Assembly: GCF_013377535.1 (NCBI RefSeq)
Contig: NZ_JABCJE010000007.1
Span: 113,289-177,288, forward strand
Direction: 5' to 3'
Source: Donghicola mangrovi
GTDB taxonomy: Bacteria > Pseudomonadota > Alphaproteobacteria > Rhodobacterales > Rhodobacteraceae
DNA length: 64,000 nucleotides
Shown: positions 8,636 through 16,496 of the stretch, in pieces
How positions within the stretch are numbered: position 1 is the stretch's first letter
Layout of the letters: the number at the start of each line of letters is the position of its first letter
Translations under genes and position numbers: made by a program
Notes under the pieces: model-generated
Seen by the model: only the letters and a program-made list of their open reading frames with translations
Databases searched by the model: none
Told to the model about the DNA's origin: nothing

Positions 8636-9670
8636 TTAGCCCCAGCACTTGCCCAGGCCAGCTTCCGAGGTGATCGACTCGATGCCGTCAACGGGCTTGT
8701 CGGTGATCAGTTCGACGCCGGTGTTGTAGAAGTCCAGACCTTCGGAGTTCTGGGGCTTCTCGCCGGTTTCAGCGAAATGCTTGATCGCTTCGATGCCTTT
8801 GGAGGCCATCAGCAGCGGGAACTGCATCGAGGTCGCGCCGATCACGCCGTCCTTGATGTTCTGCACGCCGGGGCAGCCGCCGTCGACCGATACGATCAGA
8901 ACGTCGTTCTCACGGCCAACCGACTTCAGAGCTTCATAGGCGCCAGCTGCTGCGGGCTCGTTGATGGTGTAGACGACGTTGATCTCGGGGTCCTTCTGGA
9001 GAAGGTTCTCCATCGCGGTACGGCCGCCTTCTTCGTTGCCGTTGGTCACGTCGTTGCCAACGATGCGTGCGTCGTCTTCGTCACCGATGTCGGTGGGGTC
9101 TTTGATGTCGATGCCAAAGCCCTGCAGGAAGCCGTTGTCGCGCAGATAGTCGACCGAGATTTCCGAAGCGTTCAGGTCCAGCAGCGCGATTTTCGCGTTT
9201 GCTGCACCGTCGCCGAGGGTCGCTTTGGCCCACTCGCCGATCAGAACGCCAGCTTTGAAGTTGTCGGTCGCAAAGGTCGCGTCAGCGGTGTCTGCGGGCT
9301 CGAACGGGGTGTCCAGCGCGATAACCAGCAGGCCAGCTTCGCGCGCCTGGGTCACAACGGGTGCCAGAGCGCGGCTGTCCGACGGAGTGATCAGGATGCC
9401 CTTGGCGCCCGATGCGATGCAGGTTTCAACCGCTGCAACCTGGGTTTCTACGTCGCCGTCGATTTTGCCGGCAAAGGTCTGCAGGTTGATGCCGTTGGCT
9501 TCTGCGCCAGCGATCGCGCCTTCCTTCATTTTCACGAAGAAGGGGTTGGTGTCGGTTTTGGTGATGAGGCATGCGCCAACTTCGTGGCTTGCTGCCATTG
9601 CAGGAGCTGCTGCGATCGATGCTGCAACGGCTGCGCCCGCCATCAGTGCGGTTTTGATAGTGGTCTTCAT
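8636..9670 (-). CDS. frcB: Fructose/sugar ABC transporter periplasmic binding protein (FrcB-like)
   Basis: The 344-residue protein has a signal peptide ([19 protein letters not shown], cleavage near residue 22) and a periplasmic-binding fold of the ribose-binding type. Segments such as [19 protein letters not shown] and [17 protein letters not shown] closely match rhizobial FrcB, which binds fructose, mannose and ribose. It delivers sugar to the FrcC-like permease. The ATG at 9670 is supported by a GGGAGGAAC site and by the signal peptide; the frame is open a further 30 codons upstream. It is the first gene of the operon, divergent from the ROK regulator. The substrate is inferred by similarity only. 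Confidence 0.9.
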   Translation of the reverse strand: MKTTIKTALMAGAAVAASIAAAPAMAASHEVGACLITKTDTNPFFVKMKEGAIAGAEANGINLQTFAGKIDGDVETQVAAVETCIASGAKGILITPSDSRALAPVVTQAREAGLLVIALDTPFEPADTADATFATDNFKAGVLIGEWAKATLGDGAANAKIALLDLNASEISVDYLRDNGFLQGFGIDIKDPTDIGDEDDARIVGNDVTNGNEEGGRTAMENLLQKDPEINVVYTINEPAAAGAYEALKSVGRENDVLIVSVDGGCPGVQNIKDGVIGATSMQFPLLMASKGIEAIKHFAETGEKPQNSEGLDFYNTGVELITDKPVDGIESITSEAGLGKCWG

Positions 9671-9768
9671 TTGGTTCCTCCCAAGTATAAAACTGACCGT
9701 CCTCACGGTCACCGGATCGACATTGCTGTCTCCCTTGGCCGAAAGAAAAACCTGATTCACGACCGTTC

Positions 9769-9802
9769 GTCAATAAATAAATCAATCTGATTTAATATTG
9801 AC
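9769..9802. promoter_or_regulatory. Palindromic operator between frcB and the ROK regulator
   Basis: Two arms share GTCAATA and AAATCA blocks (left 9769-9784, right 9788-9802 in inverse orientation) around a 3-base centre. The A/T-rich AAATCA-N3-TGATTT core resembles operators of NagC/Mlc-type ROK repressors. Its place in the 203-base divergent gap suggests it controls both directions. Confidence 0.55.
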
Positions 9803-9873
9803 AGACTGCCGGATTTTTAGAAGCTTGTGGGGATTGCGCAGGCGGAATACCAAGGGCGCCTGAGGGAGAGAGA

Positions 9874-11094
9874 ATGGACAGTCAGACTTTTGCCGCTACT
9901 GGTAATAAGACGGTAGGCCGCGTTCGCGGGTCTAACCAAACCGGTGTACGCGCCCATAACGAACGGCTGGTTTTGACGCTCATCCGTCAGCATGGACCCT
10001 TGGCCAAGGCAGAGATTGCGCGGCTAACCGGTTTGTCTGCACAGACAGTTTCTGTGATCATGCGCTCGCTCGAGGCTGATGGCCTGCTGACCAAAGGCGA
10101 GCCTGTTCGCGGCAAAGTCGGCCAACCCTCGGTCCCGATCAAACTGCGTCAGGACGGTGCATTTTTTCTGGGGCTCAAGGTCGGACGGCGTAGTCTGGAC
10201 CTGGTTCTGACCGATTTTCTGGGGGTGATCCGCAGCCGCGTGCACCTGACTCACCGCTTTCCGACCCCCGATGGGACGGTGATGTTCGCGAATCACGGCA
10301 TCGCCCAACTGCTCGACCAACTCTCGGAAGAAGAGCGTGGACGTATCGCCGGCGTGGGAATCGCCGTGCCGTTCCGCCTGTGGGACTGGGCCAAATCGCT
10401 GGGTCTGGCGCCCGATGCGATGGACGACTGGCGCACCCGCGACATCCGCGCCGAGATCGAGAGCCGCTGCGACTTCCCCGTGTTCCTGCAGAACGACGCT
10501 TCGGCCGCCTGCAGCGCAGAGGTTGTGTTCGGAGAGGCCGACGGGCGCCCCAACGACTTTCTCTACTTCTTCATCGGGTTCTTTGTGGGCGGCGGTCTGG
10601 TGCTGGATAACACCGTTTACACCGGCAAAACCGGCAACGCGGGCGCGGTGGGTTCGGTCCCGATCGCGTTCAATGGCACGCGCTTGACCCAGTTGGTGGA
10701 CGTGGCCTCGCTGTCTTGTCTGGAAAACGCGATGGTCGAACAGGGCCTGACCGCAGACGCCATCTGGGCCAACCCCCAAAGCTGGTCGGTTCCCCAAAGC
10801 CTGATCGACACATGGATCGAGGACGCGAGCGAAGGGTTGGCCTATGCCATCGCCTCGGCGTCATCGCTGATCGACTTTGGCTGTGTGATGATCGACGGTT
10901 GGATGCCCGAGGATATCCGCGAAGAGCTGGTCAAACGTACCCAAGACAAAGCGTCCAGCCTGAACACCGCAGGCATCGAGCTGCCCCACATTCAGGCGGG
11001 CACCATAGGCAGCGACGCCCGTGCCTTGGGCGCGGCAAGCCTGCCGTTGTCCGAACGGTTCCTTGTGGATCGCAATGCGCTGATGAAGGGCTGA
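9874..11094 (+). CDS. ROK-family transcriptional regulator (FrcR-like)
   Basis: The 406-residue protein has an N-terminal winged helix at about 25-90 (KAEIARLTGLSAQTVSVIMRSLEADGLL) and a ROK domain from about 95 to the end. The ROK zinc site, normally CxCGxxGCxE, is degenerate here: the corresponding stretch reads SLSCLEN with only one cysteine. The ATP-binding kinase function is therefore doubtful and this is read as a pure regulator. It is divergent from frcBCA and probably represses it until the sugar binds. A GGGAGAGAGA site precedes the ATG. Its stop codon abuts the cysG stop codon on the other strand. Confidence 0.88.
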   Translation: MDSQTFAATGNKTVGRVRGSNQTGVRAHNERLVLTLIRQHGPLAKAEIARLTGLSAQTVSVIMRSLEADGLLTKGEPVRGKVGQPSVPIKLRQDGAFFLGLKVGRRSLDLVLTDFLGVIRSRVHLTHRFPTPDGTVMFANHGIAQLLDQLSEEERGRIAGVGIAVPFRLWDWAKSLGLAPDAMDDWRTRDIRAEIESRCDFPVFLQNDASAACSAEVVFGEADGRPNDFLYFFIGFFVGGGLVLDNTVYTGKTGNAGAVGSVPIAFNGTRLTQLVDVASLSCLENAMVEQGLTADAIWANPQSWSVPQSLIDTWIEDASEGLAYAIASASSLIDFGCVMIDGWMPEDIREELVKRTQDKASSLNTAGIELPHIQAGTIGSDARALGAASLPLSERFLVDRNALMKG

Positions 11095-11104
11095 TCAGCC
11101 CTTC
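11085..11104. repeat. Perfect 20-bp palindrome spanning two back-to-back stop codons
   Basis: The palindrome is centred exactly on the junction of the ROK stop (11092-11094) and the cysG stop (11095-11097). The inner TGATCA comes from the abutting stops, but the symmetry extends a further 7 bases on each side. Confidence 0.9.
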
Positions 11105-12477
11105 GCCCGCTGCGCCTCTGGTTCGATGATCTTGGGGCGGCGCACCAGTATAATGGCGGGGTTTTCCACGCCATCCTCGGCCACGGTGCGGGCCAGATCC
11201 CCCAGAGTGGTTTTCCAGATCGCCTCGTCCGAATGGCTGGCGCGGGCCACGATTTCCACCGTGCAGTCGGCGGGGGCACCGTTGCCCATCAGGGTGTCCG
11301 CGATCTCTCCGGCGCGGGCCACGGCCATATAAAGCGCCAAGGTCGCGCCTTCGTTCAGCATCCGGCCCCAGTCGGGGTTCGGCGCGCCGGGGCGGCAGGT
11401 GCCGGTCGAAATCACCACATGGTCGGTCTGCCCGCGTTCGGTCAACGCTCGGTTCAGGGAGGCCGCTGCTGCACTGGCCGATGTCACGCCGGGAACGATT
11501 TCCACCGCGATGCCCGCGGCTTCGGCGGCGGCCATTTCCTCGGTGCTGCGGCCAAAGAGCGAGGGGTCACCGGACTTCAGGCGGACCACTTTCTTGCCCT
11601 GCTTGGCGCTGGCGACGATGACTTGGTTGATCTTGTCTTGAGGCCAACTGTGCGCGCCGACCTCTTTGCCGACGAACACACGCTCGGCGTCGCGGCGGGC
11701 CAGTTCCAGCACGTCGGGATCGACCAGACGGTCATAATAAATGATGTCCGCTTCTTGCAGGCGGGCCACGGCGCGCATGGTCAGCAGATCGCGCGCGCCC
11801 GGTCCGGCGCCGACCAATGCAATACTGCCCACGGTCGGCTCGGCAATCCCGCCAGCCTCGATCTCGGCTTTTAGCATCTGAGCTGCTTCGCGCTCGGCGC
11901 CCGAGCGGTGCTTGTCCCATGCCGCGCCGCTGAACGTCCGGCGCCAGAATTCGCGGCGGGCCTCTTTGGGTACGCGGAAGGCCACGGCATCGCGCAAACG
12001 CCCCGCCAAAGCGGCAAAGCCCCCGAGGCGCGGGTCGAGCATGGTTTCGATCTGGGTCTTGATCTGACGGCCAAGGACGGGCGCGGTGCCCTCGGTCCCG
12101 ATGGCGACGACGACCGGATCGCGGTCCACCAGCGACGGGGTGGTCGCGTCACACAGATGGGGTTGGTCCACCACGTTCACCACGACACCCGCCTCTTTGG
12201 CGATGGCGTGTATGCTGGCGTCGATGCCGGGGCAGCCGGTGCCGATAAACACCAGCGCGGCCCCACGGAACAGATCGGGCGTGATCGGACCCGCATAGTG
12301 GCTCGCACGCCCCGAATCGACCAAGGCCGCCAGCTCGGGCTCTAACTCTGGCGCGGCCAACACAATCTCGGCCTCGGTCTTCAGGATCAGACGGGATTTC
12401 TGAGCGGCTTGTTCATCTCCACCCACGATCACCACGCGGCGACCGGCCATCGTCAGGAACATGGGGAAAGATTTCAT
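11095..12477 (-). CDS. cysG: Siroheme synthase (uroporphyrinogen methyltransferase, precorrin-2 dehydrogenase and ferrochelatase)
   Basis: The 460-residue protein is a CysG fusion. Residues 1-200 form the NAD-dependent dehydrogenase/ferrochelatase module (VVIVGGDEQAAQKSRLIL, TTPSLVDRDPVVVAIGT). Residues 215-455 form the SAM-dependent methyltransferase (LVGAGPGARDLLT, VVRLKSGDPSLFGR, PGVTSASAAAASLN). It makes siroheme from uroporphyrinogen III, the cofactor of the nitrite reductase NirB encoded upstream. It is the last gene of the nitrate cluster, 25 bases after the TrpD-like gene, and has a CAGGAG ribosome site. The location implies co-supply of cofactor with the enzyme. Confidence 0.95.
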   Translation of the reverse strand: MKSFPMFLTMAGRRVVIVGGDEQAAQKSRLILKTEAEIVLAAPELEPELAALVDSGRASHYAGPITPDLFRGAALVFIGTGCPGIDASIHAIAKEAGVVVNVVDQPHLCDATTPSLVDRDPVVVAIGTEGTAPVLGRQIKTQIETMLDPRLGGFAALAGRLRDAVAFRVPKEARREFWRRTFSGAAWDKHRSGAEREAAQMLKAEIEAGGIAEPTVGSIALVGAGPGARDLLTMRAVARLQEADIIYYDRLVDPDVLELARRDAERVFVGKEVGAHSWPQDKINQVIVASAKQGKKVVRLKSGDPSLFGRSTEEMAAAEAAGIAVEIVPGVTSASAAAASLNRALTERGQTDHVVISTGTCRPGAPNPDWGRMLNEGATLALYMAVARAGEIADTLMGNGAPADCTVEIVARASHSDEAIWKTTLGDLARTVAEDGVENPAIILVRRPKIIEPEAQRAKG

Positions 12478-12502
12478 GGCACTACTCCTGTAACCCGAAA
12501 TA

Positions 12503-13492
12503 TCAGGCCGTTACGGTTGCCGACCGTTTTGCCCACAGGTCTTGTGCAAGTGCAAGGCCCTGACCGTCAGCAGCGGCACCGACCGTTTCCAGCGCGACAG
12601 CGGCGGTCCCCAGAACGATCGCCTCAGCATAGGGGTCTTGGTGGGTGCCCTCCCAGAACTTGGTCAGGTACTCGGCCTCGTGCGGGGTGTCGGTTTCGGA
12701 CAGGCGCTGGTGGACGTCCAGAATGGGGTTCGCCATCCCGTTCCACAGCTGACCATCGCGCAGCCCGTGCAAGGCAATCGGCTTTGCGGGGTTGCGTTCG
12801 AATTCGCCGCCGCCGCCCTTCAGGACGGACAGTTGCGGTTGCCCCAGCAGGGCGGATGCTTCGGCCTGAAGCGTCAGATAGGGCGGGTGGAACACGCCTT
12901 GGACCTGAGCAGGTGCTTCGGCAGGGTTCATCACGCGGCAGGTGGTGTTAATGCAGGACCGAAGGCCCAATACATCGCGCAGCTTCAGCAGCGCCAGCGC
13001 CTGAGGCGCAAAGTTTTCCAGCGGCAGATAGGCGATCTGCCCTTCGGCCAGCAGGCGGTTCGCATCGGCATAATCGGCCGCCATCGGAATGCCCACAAAC
13101 GGCAGCGCCGAGCGGACGTCCGCCCCCTCGGCCTGATAGCTGTTCCAACCGTGCAGCAGCACCGAATGGCCCGCCATCGCGACGATCCGCGCGGACAACA
13201 GGAACCACGGCAACCCGCGGCTGCGGCCCGCGGCATAGGTCGGCCAGTCCAGCGCCGGACGGTCACCCTGCCATTCCGGCAGCGTGGCGCGGAAGGCGCG
13301 CACGAACCCCTCAATCTCCTGAGGCTCTTCCCCTCTGTACCGCATCAGCATCAGCAACCCGCCAACCGCCTCGGGGGCGCATTCGCCGCGCAGGATGATG
13401 GCCATGGCCTCCTGCGCTTCTTCGGCGGTCAGATTGCGACTGCGCCCCGGGCCACGGCCCAGAATGCGGACGAAAGGAGCAAGTTGGTTCAT
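12503..13492 (-). CDS. Glycosyl transferase family protein related to anthranilate phosphoribosyltransferase (TrpD2/YbiB-like)
   Basis: The 329-residue protein resembles the nucleoside-phosphorylase/TrpD fold. It has an N-terminal helical domain (LTAEEAQEAMAIILRGECAPEAVGGLLMLMRYRGE) and a larger domain with GWNSYQAEGADVRSALPF and SCINTTCRVMNPA. The TrpD phosphoribosyl loop GTGGD is not seen; a GGGGEFERNP stretch occurs later. True tryptophan synthesis is therefore unlikely. The best-known relative, E. coli YbiB, is a DNA-binding protein. The gene overlaps nasA by 4 bases and precedes cysG, so it belongs to the nitrate operon, but its role there is unknown. Confidence 0.75.
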   Translation of the reverse strand: MNQLAPFVRILGRGPGRSRNLTAEEAQEAMAIILRGECAPEAVGGLLMLMRYRGEEPQEIEGFVRAFRATLPEWQGDRPALDWPTYAAGRSRGLPWFLLSARIVAMAGHSVLLHGWNSYQAEGADVRSALPFVGIPMAADYADANRLLAEGQIAYLPLENFAPQALALLKLRDVLGLRSCINTTCRVMNPAEAPAQVQGVFHPPYLTLQAEASALLGQPQLSVLKGGGGEFERNPAKPIALHGLRDGQLWNGMANPILDVHQRLSETDTPHEAEYLTKFWEGTHQDPYAEAIVLGTAAVALETVGAAADGQGLALAQDLWAKRSATVTA

Positions 13493-16167
13493 TCAGCAGC
13501 CTCCGGAACGGGACGTTTGGCCAACAATTGTGCCAGCTCTGGCCGACAAGAGCCACAGCTTGTTCCCGCTCCGAGTGCCTCACCGATTTGAGCGACCGAG
13601 GTCAAGCCCTGCTCGGTGATTGCGTTGAGGATGGTGTTGATGCCCACGTTTAGGCAGGCGCAGACCGTGGCCCCCGGATCGGGTTGGTCGGCGCCGGGCC
13701 GACCTGCCAACAATTCTGGACCAGCTTTGCCCAATTCCGAAATCACATGGGTGCGAGACAGGGCAACAGGGTCCGGCGCGACGAACAGAACAGCCTGAAC
13801 GCGGCCTTCTTCCATCAGGGCGACGCGGGCGATGCCCTTGGTCGGATCGTCGAACACCACGGCTTCGGCGTTTGGCATGCCGAACAGGTCGCGGGCGTAG
13901 TCTTCCCAGTCGTCCTTGATCTGCAGGCCCGCCAATTCCGCGCGGTAGCCAGAGTTGCTGCGGCCCAAGGCCCAGTAGCTTGCGTTCGGCGTGAATTCCT
14001 TGGAGCTGGCAGCGAAACCGTACCAAGTCGCGTCGAACCGCTCAGCGGCGGTGACGCTGGCTTTGCTCTCGGGCTGGCCCGAGACGGGGTCCACATGAGC
14101 GGTCACCAGACGGTCGATGCGGCCCGTGGGGGCGTTCTGGCCGGTCCAGTGGATGGGCGCAAAGATTGATCCGGCCTGCGCTCGGTCGGTGATCAGAACA
14201 CGCAGGATCGCCTCGCCATTGGGGTTCGACAGCTGGATCAGGTCCGCATCCGAAACGCCGAGCCTTTGTGCGTCCATGGGGTGCAATTCGGCGAAAGGCT
14301 CGGCAATGTGCTGCGTAAGGCGTGCCGATTTGCCCGTGCGGGTCATCGTGTGCCACTGGTCGCGCACCCGTCCGGTGTTCAGGCGGAAGGGCAATTCGGC
14401 GGTCGGTTGGGACAAGGGCGCGCGGTGGGTCAGCGCCAGCATCCGCCCTTTGCCCGAGGGGGTAAAGAACTTGCCGTCGCCGAACATGCGGCCGGTCGGA
14501 CCCTTCGAGGTCACGGGCCAGCGCTGGGGTTTCATCGCGTTGTATTCGGCGTCGGAAATGTCGCTCAGGCCGGAAATGTCAAAGTCCCGCCCCATGTCAG
14601 CAGCCAGCCCCGACAGCGCAGCGTATTCGCGGAAAATCTCGGCACCGGTTTCATAGTCGAACGCCTCGGCGTATCCCATCCGGCGACCCACATCGGCGAT
14701 GATCGCCCAATCGTGGCGGGCCAATCCGGGCGCGGGCAGCACCGCGCGCTGACGGCTGATGGTGCGGTCCGAATTGGTGACGGTGCCGTCCTTTTCCCCC
14801 CAGCCGGTGGCGGGCAGGACCAGATCGGCCAGTTTCGCGGTGTCGGTTTGGTCGGTCAGGTCGCTGACGACAACGAAGTCACAGTCGCGGATGGCGTTGG
14901 CCACGGCGTCGGCTTCGGGCAGGGACACGGCGGGGTTGGTGCACATGACCCACAGGGCCTTGATCTTGCCGTCGGACATGGCGCGGAACATGTCCACGGC
15001 CTTCAGCCCTGCCTTTTCGGGCATCCGCGGTGCGTTCCAGAAGTTCTGGACCACATGGCGGTGCTCGGCGTTCTCAATGTCCAAGTGGCAGGCCAGCATG
15101 TTGGCCAAACCGCCAACCTCGCGCCCGCCCATGGCGTTGGGTTGACCGGTGACGCTGAACGGGCCCATCCCCTCGCGGCCAATGCGACCGGTGGCGAGGT
15201 GGCAGTTCAGGATCGCGTTTACCTTGTCACTGCCCGAGGAGGACTGGTTCACGCCTTGGCTGAACACGGTCACAACCTTCTCGGTGCCGATCCACATGTC
15301 GGCAAAGGCCTTCAGGTCCGCGGCAGACAGGCCGGTCACAGCGGGATTGTTCGCCATCGCGGACTGGAGCGCATCGTCGAAGCCCTCGACATGGCTGTCC
15401 ACAAAGCTCTGATCCACTGCGCCACGCTCAGCGATTTCCGCGAGCAGATAGTTGAACAGGGCCACGTCGGTGCCCGGCTGCAACGCCAAGTGAAGATCGC
15501 TGAGGTCGGACGTTGCCGTCCGGCGCGGATCGACGGTGATCACGCGCATCTTGGGGTTCTCGGCCTTGGCGGCCGCGACGCGCTGGTACAGCACGGGGTG
15601 GCACCACGCGAGGTTCGAGCCGACCAGAACCAGCAGATCGCAGGTCTCCAGATCTTCGTACACGCCAGGGACGGTGTCGGTGCCGAACGCCCGCTTGTGG
15701 CCCGCCACGGTAGAGGCCATGCACAGGCGCGAGTTGGTGTCGATATTGGCCGAGCCGATGAATCCTTTCATCAACTTGTTGGCCACATAGTAATCCTCGG
15801 TCAGCAGCTGACCCGAGACGTAGAAGGCCACGGAATCGGGCCCGTACCGGTCGATCGCGTCCTGAAACTTGCGCGCCACCAAATCCAGCGCGTCGTTCCA
15901 TGGGACATCTTTGCCATGCAGCTTGGGCTGCAGCAGGCGACCGTCCAGATCAACTGTTTCTCCAAGGGCAGAGCCCTTGGAGCACAGGCGGCCAAGGTTC
16001 GCGGGGTGGTTGGGGTCACCCTTGACACTTAGGCCGCCGGATACGTCGGGCGTGGCCAGCACGCCGCAACCGGTGCCGCAATAGGGACAAGTGGTACAGA
16101 CCGTCGCGCCAGCTGCCATGGGGCCGGAACGGCGGGATACGGAGCGGGGAAGATCTGCACCATCCAT
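13489..16167 (-). CDS. nasA: Assimilatory nitrate reductase, molybdopterin catalytic subunit
   Basis: The 892-residue protein begins with the [4Fe-4S] site CTTCPYCGTGC followed by a fourth cysteine in GRLCSKG. It then has the Mo-bisMGD oxidoreductase domains and a dinucleotide-binding domain at about 600-720 (LNTGRVRDQWHTMTRTGKSARL). The last 60 residues form a bacterioferritin-associated [2Fe-2S] module (CACLNVG and CGSCRPEL). It reduces nitrate to nitrite in the cytoplasm. No separate NADH-oxidising subunit is encoded; by analogy with Paracoccus, electrons may come from NirB through the NirD-type Rieske protein. The ATG at 16167 overlaps the nirD stop by one base. Confidence 0.95.
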   Translation of the reverse strand: MDGADLPRSVSRRSGPMAAGATVCTTCPYCGTGCGVLATPDVSGGLSVKGDPNHPANLGRLCSKGSALGETVDLDGRLLQPKLHGKDVPWNDALDLVARKFQDAIDRYGPDSVAFYVSGQLLTEDYYVANKLMKGFIGSANIDTNSRLCMASTVAGHKRAFGTDTVPGVYEDLETCDLLVLVGSNLAWCHPVLYQRVAAAKAENPKMRVITVDPRRTATSDLSDLHLALQPGTDVALFNYLLAEIAERGAVDQSFVDSHVEGFDDALQSAMANNPAVTGLSAADLKAFADMWIGTEKVVTVFSQGVNQSSSGSDKVNAILNCHLATGRIGREGMGPFSVTGQPNAMGGREVGGLANMLACHLDIENAEHRHVVQNFWNAPRMPEKAGLKAVDMFRAMSDGKIKALWVMCTNPAVSLPEADAVANAIRDCDFVVVSDLTDQTDTAKLADLVLPATGWGEKDGTVTNSDRTISRQRAVLPAPGLARHDWAIIADVGRRMGYAEAFDYETGAEIFREYAALSGLAADMGRDFDISGLSDISDAEYNAMKPQRWPVTSKGPTGRMFGDGKFFTPSGKGRMLALTHRAPLSQPTAELPFRLNTGRVRDQWHTMTRTGKSARLTQHIAEPFAELHPMDAQRLGVSDADLIQLSNPNGEAILRVLITDRAQAGSIFAPIHWTGQNAPTGRIDRLVTAHVDPVSGQPESKASVTAAERFDATWYGFAASSKEFTPNASYWALGRSNSGYRAELAGLQIKDDWEDYARDLFGMPNAEAVVFDDPTKGIARVALMEEGRVQAVLFVAPDPVALSRTHVISELGKAGPELLAGRPGADQPDPGATVCACLNVGINTILNAITEQGLTSVAQIGEALGAGTSCGSCRPELAQLLAKRPVPEAAE

Positions 16168-16496
16168 TATGCTGCTACCTTGTTGATTTCGCTTAGATCC
16201 ATGAGAACGCGGCCATTCTCGACGCGGGCGGGGTAGGTGGCGATCTGACCTTCGTCAGCGCCCTGAGCCTCGCCGGTTTCCAGACTGAACACCCAGTTGT
16301 GCAGAGGGCAGGTCACGGACTTGCCGTGGACGATGCCCTCGGACAGGGGGCCGCCCTTGTGGGGGCAGCGGTCCGAGGTCGCGAAGACCTCGTCGTCATC
16401 GGTACGGAACACCGCGATGCAGCCCGCGTGGGTTTTCACGATCCGTGCGCCGCGCACGGGGATGTCTTCCAGTGCGGCGATGTCGGTCCAGCTCAT
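16167..16496 (-). CDS. nirD: Nitrite reductase small subunit, Rieske-type ferredoxin
   Basis: The 109-residue protein has a Rieske [2Fe-2S] site (DRCPHKGGPLSEG and TCPLHNWVF, giving the C-x-H and C-x2-H pairs). It is the NirD/NasG type. In Paracoccus denitrificans the equivalent NasG is described as passing electrons from the flavin of the nitrite reductase to both nitrite and nitrate reductases. The ATG at 16496 overlaps the nirB stop (ATGA), and its own stop overlaps nasA, so all three are translationally coupled. The frame continues to 16571 upstream, but that part lies inside nirB. Confidence 0.93.
   Translation of the reverse strand: MSWTDIAALEDIPVRGARIVKTHAGCIAVFRTDDDEVFATSDRCPHKGGPLSEGIVHGKSVTCPLHNWVFSLETGEAQGADEGQIATYPARVENGRVLMDLSEINKVAA

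Noticed and set aside
14266..16032. 588-residue frame opposite nasA
   Set aside because: Shadow frame of a well-recognised enzyme gene; composition is typical of antisense translation (His/Gly/Val rich) and there is no family match.
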